Part shown: positions 63,543 to 64,000 of the stretch, one piece after another | How the letters are laid out: each line of letters opens with the position of its first letter | Position numbering within the stretch: the stretch's first letter is position 1 | From: Cellvibrio sp. KY-YJ-3 | GTDB lineage: Bacteria; Pseudomonadota; Gammaproteobacteria; Pseudomonadales; Cellvibrionaceae | Direction: 5' to 3' | Assembly (NCBI RefSeq): GCF_008806955.1 | Contig: NZ_CP031727.1 | Span: 1,812,001 to 1,876,000, forward strand | Length of the DNA: 64,000 nucleotides | Notes under the pieces: generated by a model | Told to the model about the DNA's origin: nothing | What the model saw: only the letters and a program-made list of their open reading frames with translations | The model's database searches: none | Made by a program: the position numbers and the translations under genes

Positions 63543-64000
63543 ATGAATAGCCTTACCCGTATTTCCCTTGCAGCATTAACCCTTGCTCTGGCTGTGAAAA
63601 CCCCCGTGTTGTGCGCCCAACCGGCTGGCAATAAAACGGCGGCGGAATTTAATACCCCTGCGTATTGGTATGAGTCCGGTCAGGCTGCATTGCACGCGGC
63701 AAAACAAAATACTTATGTCGGCACAAAAGCCAAAAATGTCATTTTATTTGTAGGCGATGGCATGGGCATTTCCACCGTAACCGCCGCGCGAATTCTTGAG
63801 GGGCAAATGCAACAACGCGATGGCGAAAGTAATCGCCTCGCGTTTGAAAAATTTCCCTATTTTGCATTGAGTGTTACCGCAAGCGCGAATCAACAAACAT
63901 CGGATTCCGCACCCACCGCCACCGCGTTAATGACGGGAATAAAAGCGAATGATGGCGCTATAGCGGTAAACCAAACTTTGGTGCGCACCGAAAGCAATGC
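63543..64000 (+). CDS. Alkaline phosphatase, N-terminal part (cut by window edge)
   Basis: The first 152 codons are in the window. A signal peptide (MNSLTRISLAALTLALAVKT, cut near LCA-QPA) is followed by the metal-binding KNVILFVGDGMGISTVTAARIL with Asp72 and the nucleophile Ser122 in TSDSAPTATALMTG. These are the hallmarks of PhoA-family alkaline phosphatases, which release phosphate from esters in the periplasm. No Pho box was recognised upstream; a TGTAAGCGCTT segment at about 63415-63425 resembles half of a LacI-family operator. Confidence 0.94.
   Translation, partial: MNSLTRISLAALTLALAVKTPVLCAQPAGNKTAAEFNTPAYWYESGQAALHAAKQNTYVGTKAKNVILFVGDGMGISTVTAARILEGQMQQRDGESNRLAFEKFPYFALSVTASANQQTSDSAPTATALMTGIKANDGAIAVNQTLVRTESN

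Overview
The window looks like chromosomal DNA of a Cellvibrio-type gammaproteobacterium. This rests on the gene order mraZ-to-lpxC followed by secA and argJ, on type IV pilus genes of the pilBCD kind, and on a GH95 / TonB-receptor / GH35 block that resembles the xyloglucan locus described in Cellvibrio japonicus. No tRNA, rRNA, CRISPR array, insertion sequence or prophage was seen. The taxonomic call is an inference from gene content, not from a marker search.

Layout. 1-856 holds the 5' part of a TonB-dependent receptor gene (minus strand). 1117-1502 is the RNase P RNA. 1771-20403 is a complete division and cell wall (dcw) cluster, all on plus: mraZ, rsmH, ftsL, ftsI, murE, murF, mraY, murD, ftsW, murG, murC, ddl, ftsQ, ftsA, ftsZ, lpxC. 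Most junctions overlap by a few bases, and the cluster starts with a clear promoter and a phased array of MraZ boxes. It is followed by an M23 peptidase, secA, argJ and a Nudix-ThiE fusion gene (plus). 26853-31652 is a minus-strand operon pilB-pilC-pilD-coaE-yacG. Divergent from it is a small pilin region: pilin, S12 serine hydrolase, TfpX/TfpZ-type accessory membrane protein, second pilin. Both pilins have a sigma-54 type promoter. nadC converges on it.

36173-50202 holds two DUF1631 paralogs, the second with a small PilZ-like partner. Between them lies a minus-strand operon (38733-46738) for uptake and breakdown of guanidine: ABC transporter (binding protein, permease, ATPase), two DUF1989 proteins and a biotin-dependent carboxylase. 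A guanidine-I (ykkC) riboswitch precedes it, with a sigma-54 motif further upstream. The carboxylase would usually be annotated as urea carboxylase, but the riboswitch makes guanidine the likely substrate. Allophanate hydrolase, needed to finish the pathway, is not in the window.

50292-64000 is a mixed region: outer membrane phospholipase A, a soluble NIT-like protein, a flavin-dependent halogenase-like gene, the GH95-TonB receptor-GH35 glycan block, a Rof-like Rho inhibitor with an MltB-type lytic transglycosylase, and the first 458 bases of an alkaline phosphatase gene. The halogenase and GH95 genes carry closely similar 40-bp promoter regions, suggesting common control.
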